IMG/VR virus record: IMGVR_UViG_3300023115_000024
Coordinates: 1 to 57,755 of that record
Source of the DNA: a virus
Direction: 5' to 3' (one strand)
Length of the DNA stretch: 57,755 nt
Positions 29,818 through 37,059 of the stretch are shown here, piece by piece. Position 1 is the first letter of the stretch. Each line of letters opens with the position of its first letter. A program made the translations under genes and the position numbers. A model generated the notes under the pieces. It searched no databases. It was not told the DNA's origin and saw nothing but the letters and a program-made list of their open reading frames with translations.

Positions 29818-32019
29818 CTATTTCTTTAACTTGTTGAAAAGACTATTTTCGTTTTGTTCTTCATTTTGTGTATATGTTTGGTCTTTTTCTTCCCAAGGTA
29901 ATTTTTCAATGTACCCATTTATATATAAGGCTTTGTAGTGTTTTAATGTCTCTTCTGGATTTGCAGCTTTCCATGCTTCTTTAGCACTTTTAAAGGTTGC
30001 ATCTGCTTCCTTTTTAACATACTCTTCTTCGCGAGCTTTTTGCTCAGGACTTAGATTTGTTTTTTGTTTCTTCTGTTCAATTTCTCTTTCCCAATTGAAC
30101 GGATTTCTAGTGTCTGCTATTTCTTTAGCATCTTTTTCATCAGCTTGTACTTCTGACTGTTCCAATTCTGTATCCACTGCATCTGCCACGGTAGTATCTG
30201 CTTCTGATACCATGTCTCCCAAATCTGCATCTGGTGTACTAATATTGTGTGTAACATCTTCATGTCTTTCTTCTTCTACTGCCTTTTCAGCAGCCTCAAT
30301 CATTTTATTCCATTCTTCAACTGGATCTTCTAAGAATTCCTCTTTTTCGTTGGCCAAAGCCAATTCTTGGGAAGTGTCTCTTCTCTTATCGTCGGCTCCA
30401 ATGGAATATTGCACAGAAGATCCTTCAGCTTCTGCTCCTCTGTCATCTACTTTCTCCTCTTCCGCAGGCGGCGTAGAATCGTCAATATTAAAACCAGGGT
30501 TGTCATTGATTTTCTGCGCTCTTAGTCTTTCATATTCTGACCAATCGAGCCGATGTCCCTCCTTCTGATCGTCTTTACGCTTGCGATGTAGTTCAAACGT
30601 ATATTGACTTGCGATCAAAAGTAACACGGCCAATGGGTCAAACACAAAGATGATAACCAATATCACCCAGCGGACTGCTTCTTCTAGTAGGTCTTGGTCT
30701 GCTTTTTCTCCGTAAACAAATTCAGCCAAATATTTAACTGGACCTACTTCTGCTTCAAGTTTACGGTACTCTGCTTCAAGAGCGTATTTTTCTTCTGTAA
30801 GTGTGTCAATTTCCGTATTAGCATTTCTAATACGAGAATTCTGTTCATCGATTGCTGTTTCTATATCAGCAGCTTTATCTTCTTGTGCTAATTGTTGTCT
30901 TAAACGTTCAATTAGTTCTTGTGATTGTGCCACCTGCGATTCTGCACTTTCACGTAATCTTTGTATTTCGTCTCTTGCTGTTTGGATTGCAGGGGATTCT
31001 GTGCCTCGCACATTGTCTATTTGTGCAAGAATATCTAGCTGGCGTTGCTTAACTGAATCTGTTTGTTCGCCTCTAATCCTTTGTACTAACATACCAAGGC
31101 GGTCACGCTCTTGTGCAACTGTATCCTGTGCTGTTTGACGAAGTTCGCTTATTTGAACGTTAATTGCAGAAACACGCTGTCTTTGTTGTTCTATCCATTC
31201 GTTTACTGCGGCTCTGGTTCTTGGACCTACTGAGCCGTCTGCATTCGCTCCTATAGTTCTCTGGGCCTGCTGTACTTGTTCACGTTCTCCGCTGGCAATT
31301 TGTCCTTGTACTTTTACAATAGTATCTTCTATTTGTGCAATTTGTGCAAGCAAAGGTTCAACTGCACTGTTGTCTACACTTAACGAACTTATGCGTTCTT
31401 CATACTCTCTTGCTTGTTGATCTAATCTACCAAGTTCTGCATCTAAACTGGCAAGTTGATCTTCATAAGGTTTTGTACGTGTAGCATCGCTCGCTCTTGC
31501 ATCTGCTATTATTTCATTTTGTTGTGCAATAGCAGGTTGTATACGATCAAATGCACGGTCAATACGTTCTTGTTCTTTGTCTATTTGTGATTGTATGTTT
31601 GCATCTGCTCCTACACCGTTTGATTGTAAGTCTTCTATACGCTGTTGTGCTCTAGCTACAATGCCTTCTTGACGAGCAATCTCTGTTGTAAGTCGTTCAA
31701 CTTGTGCTACGCTTTCCTGACTTGCACTTGTTTGTTCAATGTGTGCCTTAGACAAGAAGCCAAAAATACCCATAGAGGTAATAAACATAAGCACAATAAC
31801 TGCTATACTTAAATACGATTTCAGCCACCACGTTGCTTGTTGCCAATATCTATGTAACCACACAGCAGTAACGAGCTTGCCTACTTCAAGTACGCCGCCC
31901 ATAATCATTATAGGTAACGCAGCCGCGGCAAAAATAGCCACAAGTCCTGCTACAGAATAATAAATTGCAACGGCACTAATGCTTAATGCCGTTAGCATTG
32001 TCAATAAAGCAAATATCAT
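29818..32019 (-). CDS. large membrane protein with coiled coil and embedded PG-binding-like motif
   Basis: A 733-residue protein. The first 95 residues hold three to four membrane helices; residues about 100-420 are a long coiled coil (VERLTTEIARQEGIVARAQQ and similar); a further hydrophobic segment WVILVIIFVFDPLAVLLLI follows at about 450-470; the rest is acidic and disordered, ending in NSLFNKL. Inside the coiled coil, RTIGANADGSVGPRTRAAV resembles part of a peptidoglycan-binding_1 repeat. Probably an envelope-spanning factor. The ribosome site is weak. Confidence 0.7.
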   Translation of the reverse strand: MIFALLTMLTALSISAVAIYYSVAGLVAIFAAAALPIMIMGGVLEVGKLVTAVWLHRYWQQATWWLKSYLSIAVIVLMFITSMGIFGFLSKAHIEQTSASQESVAQVERLTTEIARQEGIVARAQQRIEDLQSNGVGADANIQSQIDKEQERIDRAFDRIQPAIAQQNEIIADARASDATRTKPYEDQLASLDAELGRLDQQAREYEERISSLSVDNSAVEPLLAQIAQIEDTIVKVQGQIASGEREQVQQAQRTIGANADGSVGPRTRAAVNEWIEQQRQRVSAINVQISELRQTAQDTVAQERDRLGMLVQRIRGEQTDSVKQRQLDILAQIDNVRGTESPAIQTARDEIQRLRESAESQVAQSQELIERLRQQLAQEDKAADIETAIDEQNSRIRNANTEIDTLTEEKYALEAEYRKLEAEVGPVKYLAEFVYGEKADQDLLEEAVRWVILVIIFVFDPLAVLLLIASQYTFELHRKRKDDQKEGHRLDWSEYERLRAQKINDNPGFNIDDSTPPAEEEKVDDRGAEAEGSSVQYSIGADDKRRDTSQELALANEKEEFLEDPVEEWNKMIEAAEKAVEEERHEDVTHNISTPDADLGDMVSEADTTVADAVDTELEQSEVQADEKDAKEIADTRNPFNWEREIEQKKQKTNLSPEQKAREEEYVKKEADATFKSAKEAWKAANPEETLKHYKALYINGYIEKLPWEEKDQTYTQNEEQNENSLFNKLKK

Positions 32020-32067
32020 AGTTAAATATTTAACCCCATATGATCTCCGAATAAAACTGTAACTTAA

Positions 32068-32574
32068 TCATTTCCAGCGATAAAAGATATGATCTCCGAT
32101 ACGACCAATTAGTTGAAAGTCACGAGCCCAACTAGGACTTACATAGTTTGCATGATAGTGAGTGGCGCCTTCTGTAATGCCGCGAAAGTCGCCATAATTC
32201 ATCATCATGTATGCTGATTGTTGTGCTTTACGCCATGAATCTGTGTCTTTAGGATCGTCTGATTTGCCATCACAATACCAACTAAATTGACATTGATTAC
32301 GAATAGGAACAGGTGACCCGTCTTTCCAACTAGGTTTGTGTCGTCCGTCATAGACTACATTACATACTGAATTAGGATACCTAGAGTCATCTACACGATT
32401 GAGAACAACGTCTGCTACTGCTAACTGATCTGCAAAATTAGATCCTCTTGCTTCGTGATAGATATTAAGTGCTAAACAAAATTCTTCCGGATGTGCCTCT
32501 TTTGCAAAAAGTTCTTGTGATTCTGCTGCTGACGAGAATATCAGCATGATTGCTGCCATAATATAAAACTTCAT
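32068..32574 (-). CDS. SleB-like cell-wall hydrolase (secreted lysin)
   Basis: A 168-residue protein from the ATG at 32574 (AAGAGGC upstream). Signal peptide at residues 1-20 (FYIMAAIMLIFSSAAES). The Hydrolase_2/SleB domain follows: CLALNIYHEARGSNFADQLA with the catalytic Glu near residue 40, VADVVLNRVDDSRYPNSVC, QFSWYCDGKSD and GATHYHANYVSPSWA. It cuts peptidoglycan glycan strands; the signal peptide implies Sec export, so lysis might need no classical holin. Confidence 0.9.
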   Translation of the reverse strand: MKFYIMAAIMLIFSSAAESQELFAKEAHPEEFCLALNIYHEARGSNFADQLAVADVVLNRVDDSRYPNSVCNVVYDGRHKPSWKDGSPVPIRNQCQFSWYCDGKSDDPKDTDSWRKAQQSAYMMMNYGDFRGITEGATHYHANYVSPSWARDFQLIGRIGDHIFYRWK

Positions 32575-32590
32575 GATTACTGCCTCTTGT

Positions 32591-33025
32591 TTACCTACGC
32601 ATTTTTGCGATGTCTTTAGCTTCATTAGTGCCACGCATAACTGGCACTGCGTTTGACTTGTGCATTGTAGCAATACCTACAATTAAGTCGCCTGTATATT
32701 TTTGACTTTCTTTTTTAGTTGCTACACCAACACCGTCTCCATGACTAGGAATGTGTGCTGTAGAACGATACATAGGATTTGTGTGCGGTTGATATGAAGA
32801 CTTATCTGTAGTTCTTTGTTTTGTTTTGTGTTGACCTCGAGTATAGGCTATATAGTCTTCAAGTGTATCAAATTGTGAAGAATGACAATATGTTTGTCTC
32901 ATACGTTTGTTATATGCTCGCCATTCTTGTTCTAGTTCCTGCCGCTGATTTTTTGTTAGTTCCTTAGGCTTACGCTTCTTGTAGTTTGTTGTGGTCATAT
33001 AAGGACCTACGAGATGCATAGTCAT
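32591..33025 (-). CDS. 144-residue conserved basic phage protein
   Basis: MTMHLVGPYMTTTNYKKRKP is a start seen in many T4-like marine phages; the protein is basic and polar with HIPSHGDGVGVATKKESQKY and a C-terminal GTNEAKDIAKMRR. Function unknown. AGGAG precedes the ATG, and that AGGAG is one arm of a 14-bp inverted repeat (33029-33077), so access to it may be regulated. Confidence 0.7.
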   Translation of the reverse strand: MTMHLVGPYMTTTNYKKRKPKELTKNQRQELEQEWRAYNKRMRQTYCHSSQFDTLEDYIAYTRGQHKTKQRTTDKSSYQPHTNPMYRSTAHIPSHGDGVGVATKKESQKYTGDLIVGIATMHKSNAVPVMRGTNEAKDIAKMRR

Positions 33026-33077
33026 AAAAAAACTCCTGCTATTTTGTTAATAGTGTTACTATTATAGCAGGAGTTTT
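33026..33077 (-). terminator. 14-bp inverted repeat: terminator-like hairpin that contains the next gene's ribosome site
   Basis: In the RNA sense AAAACTCCTGCTAT pairs perfectly with ATAGCAGGAGTTTT, followed by further T and then the ATG. Transcripts arriving from upstream would fold this and stop or hide AGGAG. Transcripts from the promoter at 33061 begin after the 5' arm and would leave AGGAG free. Confidence 0.75.
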
Positions 33078-33089
33078 CTAGATTGTCAA
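33061..33089 (-). promoter_or_regulatory. sigma70-type promoter overlapping the inverted repeat
   Basis: Minus strand TTGACA, 17-base spacer, TATAAT; the -10 box overlaps the 5' arm of the hairpin. Confidence 0.85.
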
Positions 33090-33093
33090 CCGT

Positions 33094-33426
33094 TTAATTT
33101 TGCAATAAATCTAGCAAATGTTCTGTAGTAAAGGGACTTTTTACTGTGTGAGTAACTTTAGAAAGTATCTCTTCGCTAGGCTCATGATTATTTGTAATTA
33201 ATATACTTTTCGCTAATGAACTTTTATTAATATAATCAATAGCAGCTTGTGTATTGGATTTAGAAACCAGCATATCCCAATCTGCTACAAAAAAATTGCA
33301 AGAAATTCCTCCCGATATAATCTTTCGCAAAAGACTTACAGGAACTACTTCTATACCTTTTTTTCTGCATTCGTCTGATATTTCATAAAACTTATCAGTA
33401 TCTTCAATTAAGACTAGTGCTTTCAT
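33094..33426 (-). CDS. 110-residue receiver-like alpha/beta protein
   Basis: ALVLIEDTDKFYEISDECRK, FFVADWDMLVSKSN, SILITNNHEPSEEI and VKSPFTTEHLLDLLQ mimic the strand order of response-regulator receiver domains, including a VKSPF Lys-Pro-like element, but the phosphoacceptor Asp is not certain. Function unknown. GGGGATTAAT precedes the ATG. Confidence 0.55.
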   Translation of the reverse strand: MKALVLIEDTDKFYEISDECRKKGIEVVPVSLLRKIISGGISCNFFVADWDMLVSKSNTQAAIDYINKSSLAKSILITNNHEPSEEILSKVTHTVKSPFTTEHLLDLLQN

Positions 33427-33442
33427 ATTAATCCCCTATACT

Positions 33443-33928
33443 TTATTTATCTTCCATAAGTTTTACTGCTGCATCGTAATCCTCTTGTTTTACTATACCT
33501 TCACGTAGCAATTTCATTCTGTTTGCCATATGCTTGGTTTGGATTTCTTCTTTAGAACCTCCAAAGTATGCAACACAGTGTCCTTCTTCGATCAAAATAT
33601 CTGTAACACGTTCACGTTGTCCTTCGTAACGCTCTACATAAAAGTCACCTAAGATACGTCCGAACTTGCCTTTCATATCTTCACCGTGCTTGTTTTCTGT
33701 AGTGATTAGTTTGCCGCCTTCGCTAAGAAGTTCTTTTAGTCTATTTTTAGCGGCTGTTCCGAATAGTTTTTCTACTTTGTCGCTTGTGCGTGACTCTGGT
33801 GTGTCAATGCCCATAATGCGTACTCGTTCGTCTTTCAACCATACGCCAAAGCCTAGATCAATATCTACGTCTACTGTATCTCCGTCTACACATTTCAGTA
33901 GAATAACATCATATTCGTTTTGTTGCAT
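33443..33928 (-). CDS. staphylococcal nuclease-like protein (thermonuclease family)
   Basis: A 161-residue SNase: VDGDTVDVDIDLGF (metal-binding Asp region), DERVRIMGIDTPESR (Arg/Asp catalytic site), KGKFGRILGDFYV (second catalytic Arg) and ILIEEGHCVAYFGG. Calcium-dependent DNA/RNA hydrolysis. No signal peptide, so it acts inside the cell or virion, perhaps in host DNA breakdown. GGAGGGCTAAA precedes the ATG. Confidence 0.9.
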   Translation of the reverse strand: MQQNEYDVILLKCVDGDTVDVDIDLGFGVWLKDERVRIMGIDTPESRTSDKVEKLFGTAAKNRLKELLSEGGKLITTENKHGEDMKGKFGRILGDFYVERYEGQRERVTDILIEEGHCVAYFGGSKEEIQTKHMANRMKLLREGIVKQEDYDAAVKLMEDK

Positions 33929-33949
33929 TTTAGCCCTCCGTTTAAATGC

Positions 33950-34291
33950 TTATTGTTGTGGGGTTTTCATTCCCCATTTGCGTTCGTATGTATCATCTGT
34001 TCCATACGTATCTGCCCATTTGTTTTCTGTAAACTTTGCAAAGTCAATTAACATTAAAATTTCTTCGTAGTTTTCAGATATCCATTGTTCGTGTTCTGCA
34101 AGTTGTTCTTTCATATCTTTCATGTCACGTGCCATATTGATTTCATCTTCAACTGCCATACGACTTGTTAGTTCACTTACTTCGCCCTTGAGTGTGTCGA
34201 TTGTTTGTGCCTGTTGTGCTGTCCACCATACAAATGCACTTACTTGCATAACGATTGCTATAACAACACCTATTCCAAATTTTGCGTTCAT
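33950..34291 (-). CDS. membrane-anchored coiled-coil protein
   Basis: A 113-residue protein with an N-terminal membrane helix (FGIGVVIAIVMQVSAFVWW) and a heptad region (TIDTLKGEVSELTSRMAVED, MKDMKEQLAEHEQWI). Topology resembles an inner-membrane spanin, and a lysin gene lies 1.4 kb away, but no outer-membrane partner is seen. Function otherwise unknown. Confidence 0.6.
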   Translation of the reverse strand: MNAKFGIGVVIAIVMQVSAFVWWTAQQAQTIDTLKGEVSELTSRMAVEDEINMARDMKDMKEQLAEHEQWISENYEEILMLIDFAKFTENKWADTYGTDDTYERKWGMKTPQQ

Positions 34292-34336
34292 AGGAATTCC
34301 TTTACAGTTATATACTACGTTATTTAGTCAAGACTA

Positions 34337-34363
34337 AAGGGCGATGTTGCCACCGCCCTTTTA
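34337..34363. terminator. bidirectional hairpin downstream of the barrel gene
   Basis: AAAGGGCG pairs with CGCCCTTT(T) around ten bases; T residues on both sides. Lies after the stop of the outer-membrane-barrel gene on the minus strand. Confidence 0.65.
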
Positions 34364-34387
34364 CACTGCTTCTTCTATGTGTTTTTC

Positions 34388-35164
34388 TTAGAAACTAAAA
34401 CCAACTGTTACACTTGGAGTAAACTCTTCTGAGTCTAGGTTGTAGTTTAGTTCTGTACCTAGATCCAATCCTGCAACTGTACGACCGTATGAAGCACCTA
34501 CGTTTTGTAGTGTGTCTGTGTCATCACCATTTAGATATGCTGTAACATTCATCATAGTGCCGTCAACTTCATATGCAATTTTTTCGTCTGCTGAACCGTA
34601 TGTTAGTGTTGAACCTAGCATAATATTTGCAACTTCAACACCACTTGCACGACCACCTAGCATATACTCTTCTGAGTCTAGATTATAGTCGCCACTTGCT
34701 GTGATTGATGCAAAGCCTGCACCTACAGTATAAGCACCTTGAACATTTGAAATGTCTGTAATGTCTGCGTTCCAATCTGTTAAGCCTACTGCAACTTGTG
34801 CATCGCCTACAGATACTTTAAGTGATTCTTCCATTGCTGGCGCTGCTAGTGTTGCACCGTTTTCGCCTTCAACAAATACACCATCTTGATTACCAAATGA
34901 TACTGTTGCTCCTGCAACGTCTGCACCAATTTGCCATTGGTCTAGTGTAAAAGAACCACCGTCTACTGATTCAACATTGAATGAACCAAATGCTAGATCA
35001 CCTGCACTTAGGCCTGCACCTAGTGTAAGTGTTGCTTCTTTGTCGCTGTTAACTTCAACTTCCATTGAGCCAGTAAGCATTGCACCTGCTGGGTTAACAG
35101 TATCTGCGTTTGCTACAGTCGCGGCCATTGCTGCGGCTGCTGCTAAAATAAATACATTGCGCAT
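34388..35164 (-). CDS. predicted outer-membrane beta-barrel (porin-like) protein
   Basis: A 258-residue protein with a Sec signal peptide (residues 1-20, ending VANA). The mature part is all beta: alternating hydrophobic/polar strands separated by Gly/Asn/Asp turns, with repeated YNLDSEE(Y/F) strands. It ends SVTVGFSF, a C-terminal aromatic beta-signal as used by the BAM machinery. Few charged clusters and no Cys. It forms its own transcription unit between two hairpins. It may be placed in the host outer membrane to block superinfection or aid uptake. Confidence 0.75.
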   Translation of the reverse strand: MRNVFILAAAAAMAATVANADTVNPAGAMLTGSMEVEVNSDKEATLTLGAGLSAGDLAFGSFNVESVDGGSFTLDQWQIGADVAGATVSFGNQDGVFVEGENGATLAAPAMEESLKVSVGDAQVAVGLTDWNADITDISNVQGAYTVGAGFASITASGDYNLDSEEYMLGGRASGVEVANIMLGSTLTYGSADEKIAYEVDGTMMNVTAYLNGDDTDTLQNVGASYGRTVAGLDLGTELNYNLDSEEFTPSVTVGFSF

Positions 35165-35203
35165 TAATTTTATACCTTTCTTATTATTTTTATTATTGCG
35201 TAG

Positions 35204-35232
35204 AAAAGGGCAAGTTTACGGCTTGCCCTTTT
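35204..35232. terminator. hairpin separating tmRNA-side and barrel transcription units
   Basis: AAAAGGGCAAG pairs with CTTGCCCTTTT around a 7-base loop, 11 bp, with T-runs on both strands; a strong candidate bidirectional terminator. Confidence 0.7.
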
Positions 35233-35327
35233 GACTTTTTATTTAAACATATCTTATGCTGCAATGCAACAAATAAGAATAATTCTTACGTAGAAAGTTA
35301 TTAGGTGTTACATCTAAGCAACACTTT

Positions 35328-35546
35328 TTACCCTCCTACATAAACTCCTTGTTGAGGTCTATACCAATTTTTTTGATTGTGTATGCGTCCTAATAGATCC
35401 CTAATTTCTGCTGCTTCAGTTGTTAGGATTTCAGGATCTTCTCCTTCAAGTATCCGCTGGCTTCTGCGGGCTACTTTGTTGTTAAGTGCTTCTTCAATAA
35501 TCTTAATATCTTTTACACTTAGTTCAAATGTTGTATTGGGTTTCAT
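35328..35546 (-). CDS. 72-residue protein, unknown function
   Basis: FELSVKDIKIIEEALNNKVA, then RRSQRILEG and TEAAEIRDLLGRIHNQKNWY: a helical pair of the kind seen in small phage proteins that follow structural RNAs or nrd genes. AAAGGACACACATG is the start region, directly downstream of the tmRNA on the same transcript. Confidence 0.6.
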   Translation of the reverse strand: MKPNTTFELSVKDIKIIEEALNNKVARRSQRILEGEDPEILTTEAAEIRDLLGRIHNQKNWYRPQQGVYVGG

Positions 35547-35565
35547 GTGTGTCCTTTGTGTGTAG

Positions 35566-35762
35566 CAGCCCGTTCTGTTGCTAGGTGGGCTAGACCCCCT
35601 GTGGTTACGCTGCTAGAGCGAACTCAGATGGTGCAAAGTTATCGTTTGCATTTGTGTTTTGTAAACTTGCCTACCTGTCGAAACCTATTTCGCCCCCTTA
35701 GTGTGTTTATGGTGGAGGCGTCCGGTACCGCCCCGGAGTCCAAATACGCTTTGTAACGTCTA
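35566..35762 (-). ncRNA. ssrA: two-piece circularly permuted tmRNA
   Basis: tmRNA rescues stalled ribosomes and tags the nascent protein for degradation. Gene order is permuted: the acceptor piece comes first (T-arm TCCGG-GGCGGTA-CCGGA, then CGCCTCC, discriminator A, encoded CCA at 35710-35712), a 12-base linker follows, then the coding piece starting GGGGGCG at 35697 with the tmRNA signature GGTTTCGACAGG. The two 7-base acceptor strands pair fully, with G3-U70, the AlaRS identity pair. The tag frame encodes ANDNFAPSEFALAA and stop. Ends are approximate. This permuted form is typical of alphaproteobacteria. Confidence 0.92.
35605..35649 (-). other. tmRNA tag reading frame
   Basis: GCA AAC GAT AAC TTT then ten more codons ending TAA: tag A-ANDNFAPSEFALAA when the charged alanine is added. 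The AND start and LAA end match E. coli (AANDENYALAA); the ALAA tail is the ClpX recognition signal. Confidence 0.9.
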
Positions 35763-35767
35763 CAGTT

Positions 35768-35799
35768 TATTTATACTACCAATGAGCTACTTTTGTCAA
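35768..35799 (-). promoter_or_regulatory. combined early/late promoter of the tmRNA
   Basis: Minus strand TTGACA (35794-35799), 18-base spacer, TATAAA, where the -10 is itself part of a perfect late box TATAAATA (35768-35775). Predicted start about 35762, at the 5' end of the acceptor piece. Confidence 0.75.
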
Positions 35800-35988
35800 C
35801 CGTTTTTGTGAACGGATTGCATCCATTAGACGAAGCAATCTTTTTTTATGATCACTTTTGCGTTCATAATGATTTTTTGCTTTCCATAAGCTATCTGCAT
35901 CTATTTCTGCAGCTAATTTTTCACCTAGTAATTTTTCTAGGTATGATAAATCTTCACTACTCAGATCTTCAATCTTCCGTGAAACCAT
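35776..35988 (-). CDS. 70-residue helical protein
   Basis: From the ATG at 35988: VSRKIEDLSSEDLSYLEKLL, GEKLAAEIDADSLWKAKNHY, then a basic KSDHKKRLLRLMDAI. It overlaps the upstream gene by 20 bases. The longer frame to 36090 is inside that gene and unlikely to be used. Function unknown. Confidence 0.55.
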   Translation of the reverse strand: MVSRKIEDLSSEDLSYLEKLLGEKLAAEIDADSLWKAKNHYERKSDHKKRLLRLMDAIRSQKRLTKVAHW

Positions 35989-36178
35989 TCTGTCTGTGTC
36001 TCCATGCTTGTTCAAACTGTTCGTCATAGTCATACAAAGGTGCGCCATTACATCCGTCATACCATAGACGTTTGAAATAACCATCTGCACTTGCTACTAC
36101 TGTTTTGGGATCTGCGTCAAGGTGGCCCTTGACCATGTAAAATAATCTATATTGTTCTTTAAGATCATTTCTTAACAT
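35969..36178 (-). CDS. 69-residue protein, unknown function
   Basis: LRNDLKEQYRLFYMVKGHLD, then VVASADGYFKRLWYDGCNGA and FEQAWRHRQNGF. No Shine-Dalgarno; GTAAATAC with its TAAATA four bases before ATG, identical to the start region of the gene at 52758, suggests a leaderless late message. Confidence 0.6.
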   Translation of the reverse strand: MLRNDLKEQYRLFYMVKGHLDADPKTVVASADGYFKRLWYDGCNGAPLYDYDEQFEQAWRHRQNGFTED

Positions 36179-36236
36179 AACGTATTTACAAACTTGTTAC
36201 AATGTAGGCGCTAACATAGGCCTTTTATTAAGTCGT

Positions 36237-36264
36237 AAAAAAAGGCTGTAAACACAGCCTTTAA
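36237..36264 (-). terminator. intrinsic terminator after the 58-residue gene
   Basis: RNA sense AAAGGCTG/CAGCCTTT with a 6-base loop and a run of seven T, directly after the stop of the gene at 36267. Confidence 0.85.
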
Positions 36265-36266
36265 TT

Positions 36267-36443
36267 TTACATAGCGTTCTTTTTTTCTTGAATCTCTGCT
36301 CTTCGATTTTTGGTTAGCTTACCTAAATCACCGAGTGCTTTACGAGCACGGGTTGCAGCAGCTTTTACACCCTTTTCGTCAAAGGTCTCTGCTTCCTTTA
36401 AATAATTGTTGAACGCTTGTACAATTTCTTCGTGTAATGTCAT
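36267..36443 (-). CDS. small basic histone-H1-like protein
   Basis: A 58-residue protein from the ATG at 36443 (AGGAGAAAATGT upstream): EEIVQAFNNYLKEAETFDEK, GVKAAATRARKALGDLGKLT, KNRRAEIQEKKNAM. The middle segment is like bacterial H1-type Hc1-related proteins, which compact DNA. Overlaps the HAD gene by four bases; a terminator follows. Confidence 0.65.
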   Translation of the reverse strand: MTLHEEIVQAFNNYLKEAETFDEKGVKAAATRARKALGDLGKLTKNRRAEIQEKKNAM

Positions 36444-37024
36444 ACATTTTCTCCTATAATTAAATTGTATATTTCTTTCCAATTGTTAACTTGCACAGCA
36501 TGTCCATTATAATCTTTATTATGTTCATGATTTACAAGTATTCCTGAAAGTCCAAACTTGATGCCAGTATCAACATTAAGTGGCTTATCTTCAATCCAGT
36601 AGCAACCACTACTTTCATATACAGCTAATTCTTCGTCCTTGTCAGCACCAGTATCTAGATAAACATATTTTTCAAATACAGTGTCTCCAAATAGTTCACG
36701 CAAATTTTTCGTCCGCAAGTGTTGTGAATAATCATCATTGCTTAAACTTGTTATTGCATGAAATATATATCCATGTTCGGTATGTAGCTTCTTTACAAAA
36801 TGGATTGCATCACGTAGTGGGGGTAGTTTACGTATCCATGCACTTTCATTGAACATACGAACCAAACGTTTTGTTTCTTTTGGATCTAGTTCATACTTAA
36901 TATCCATATTGTAGCAACCTGGGTTTACAATACTGTATCCATGTCGCTTCATCCATTGATCAAAACTATATTCCCAATCTAATAACACACCGTCACAGTC
37001 TGTCAAAATTACTTTATCTTTCAT
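36440..37024 (-). CDS. HAD-superfamily phosphatase (5'-nucleotidase-like)
   Basis: A 194-residue HAD protein: ILTDCDGVLLDWEYSF with nucleophile Asp9 and acid Asp11, then HAITSLSNDD (motif II Ser/Thr), K in the middle, and SSGCYWIEDKPLNVD (motif IV Asp). Length and sequence resemble small 5'(3')-deoxyribonucleotidases and PNKP-like phosphatases. Substrate unknown; with RNR and guaC a nucleotide role is reasonable. Confidence 0.85.
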   Translation of the reverse strand: MKDKVILTDCDGVLLDWEYSFDQWMKRHGYSIVNPGCYNMDIKYELDPKETKRLVRMFNESAWIRKLPPLRDAIHFVKKLHTEHGYIFHAITSLSNDDYSQHLRTKNLRELFGDTVFEKYVYLDTGADKDEELAVYESSGCYWIEDKPLNVDTGIKFGLSGILVNHEHNKDYNGHAVQVNNWKEIYNLIIGENV

Positions 37025-37042
37025 AGTGCCTCTCTTAGCCTA
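37025..37042 (-). repeat. repeated AGGC-box mRNA leader, copy 5 (diverged)
   Basis: TAGGCTAAGAGAGGC then ACTATG: two AGGC boxes at closer spacing, before the HAD gene. Confidence 0.5.
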
Positions 37043-37059
37043 AATTAACATTATGACTA

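Noticed and set aside
30095-30568. 157-residue rightward Ser-rich ORF
   Set aside because: Antisense to the acidic tail of the 733-residue gene; composition is the mirror of Glu/Asp/Ala codons and there is no ribosome site.
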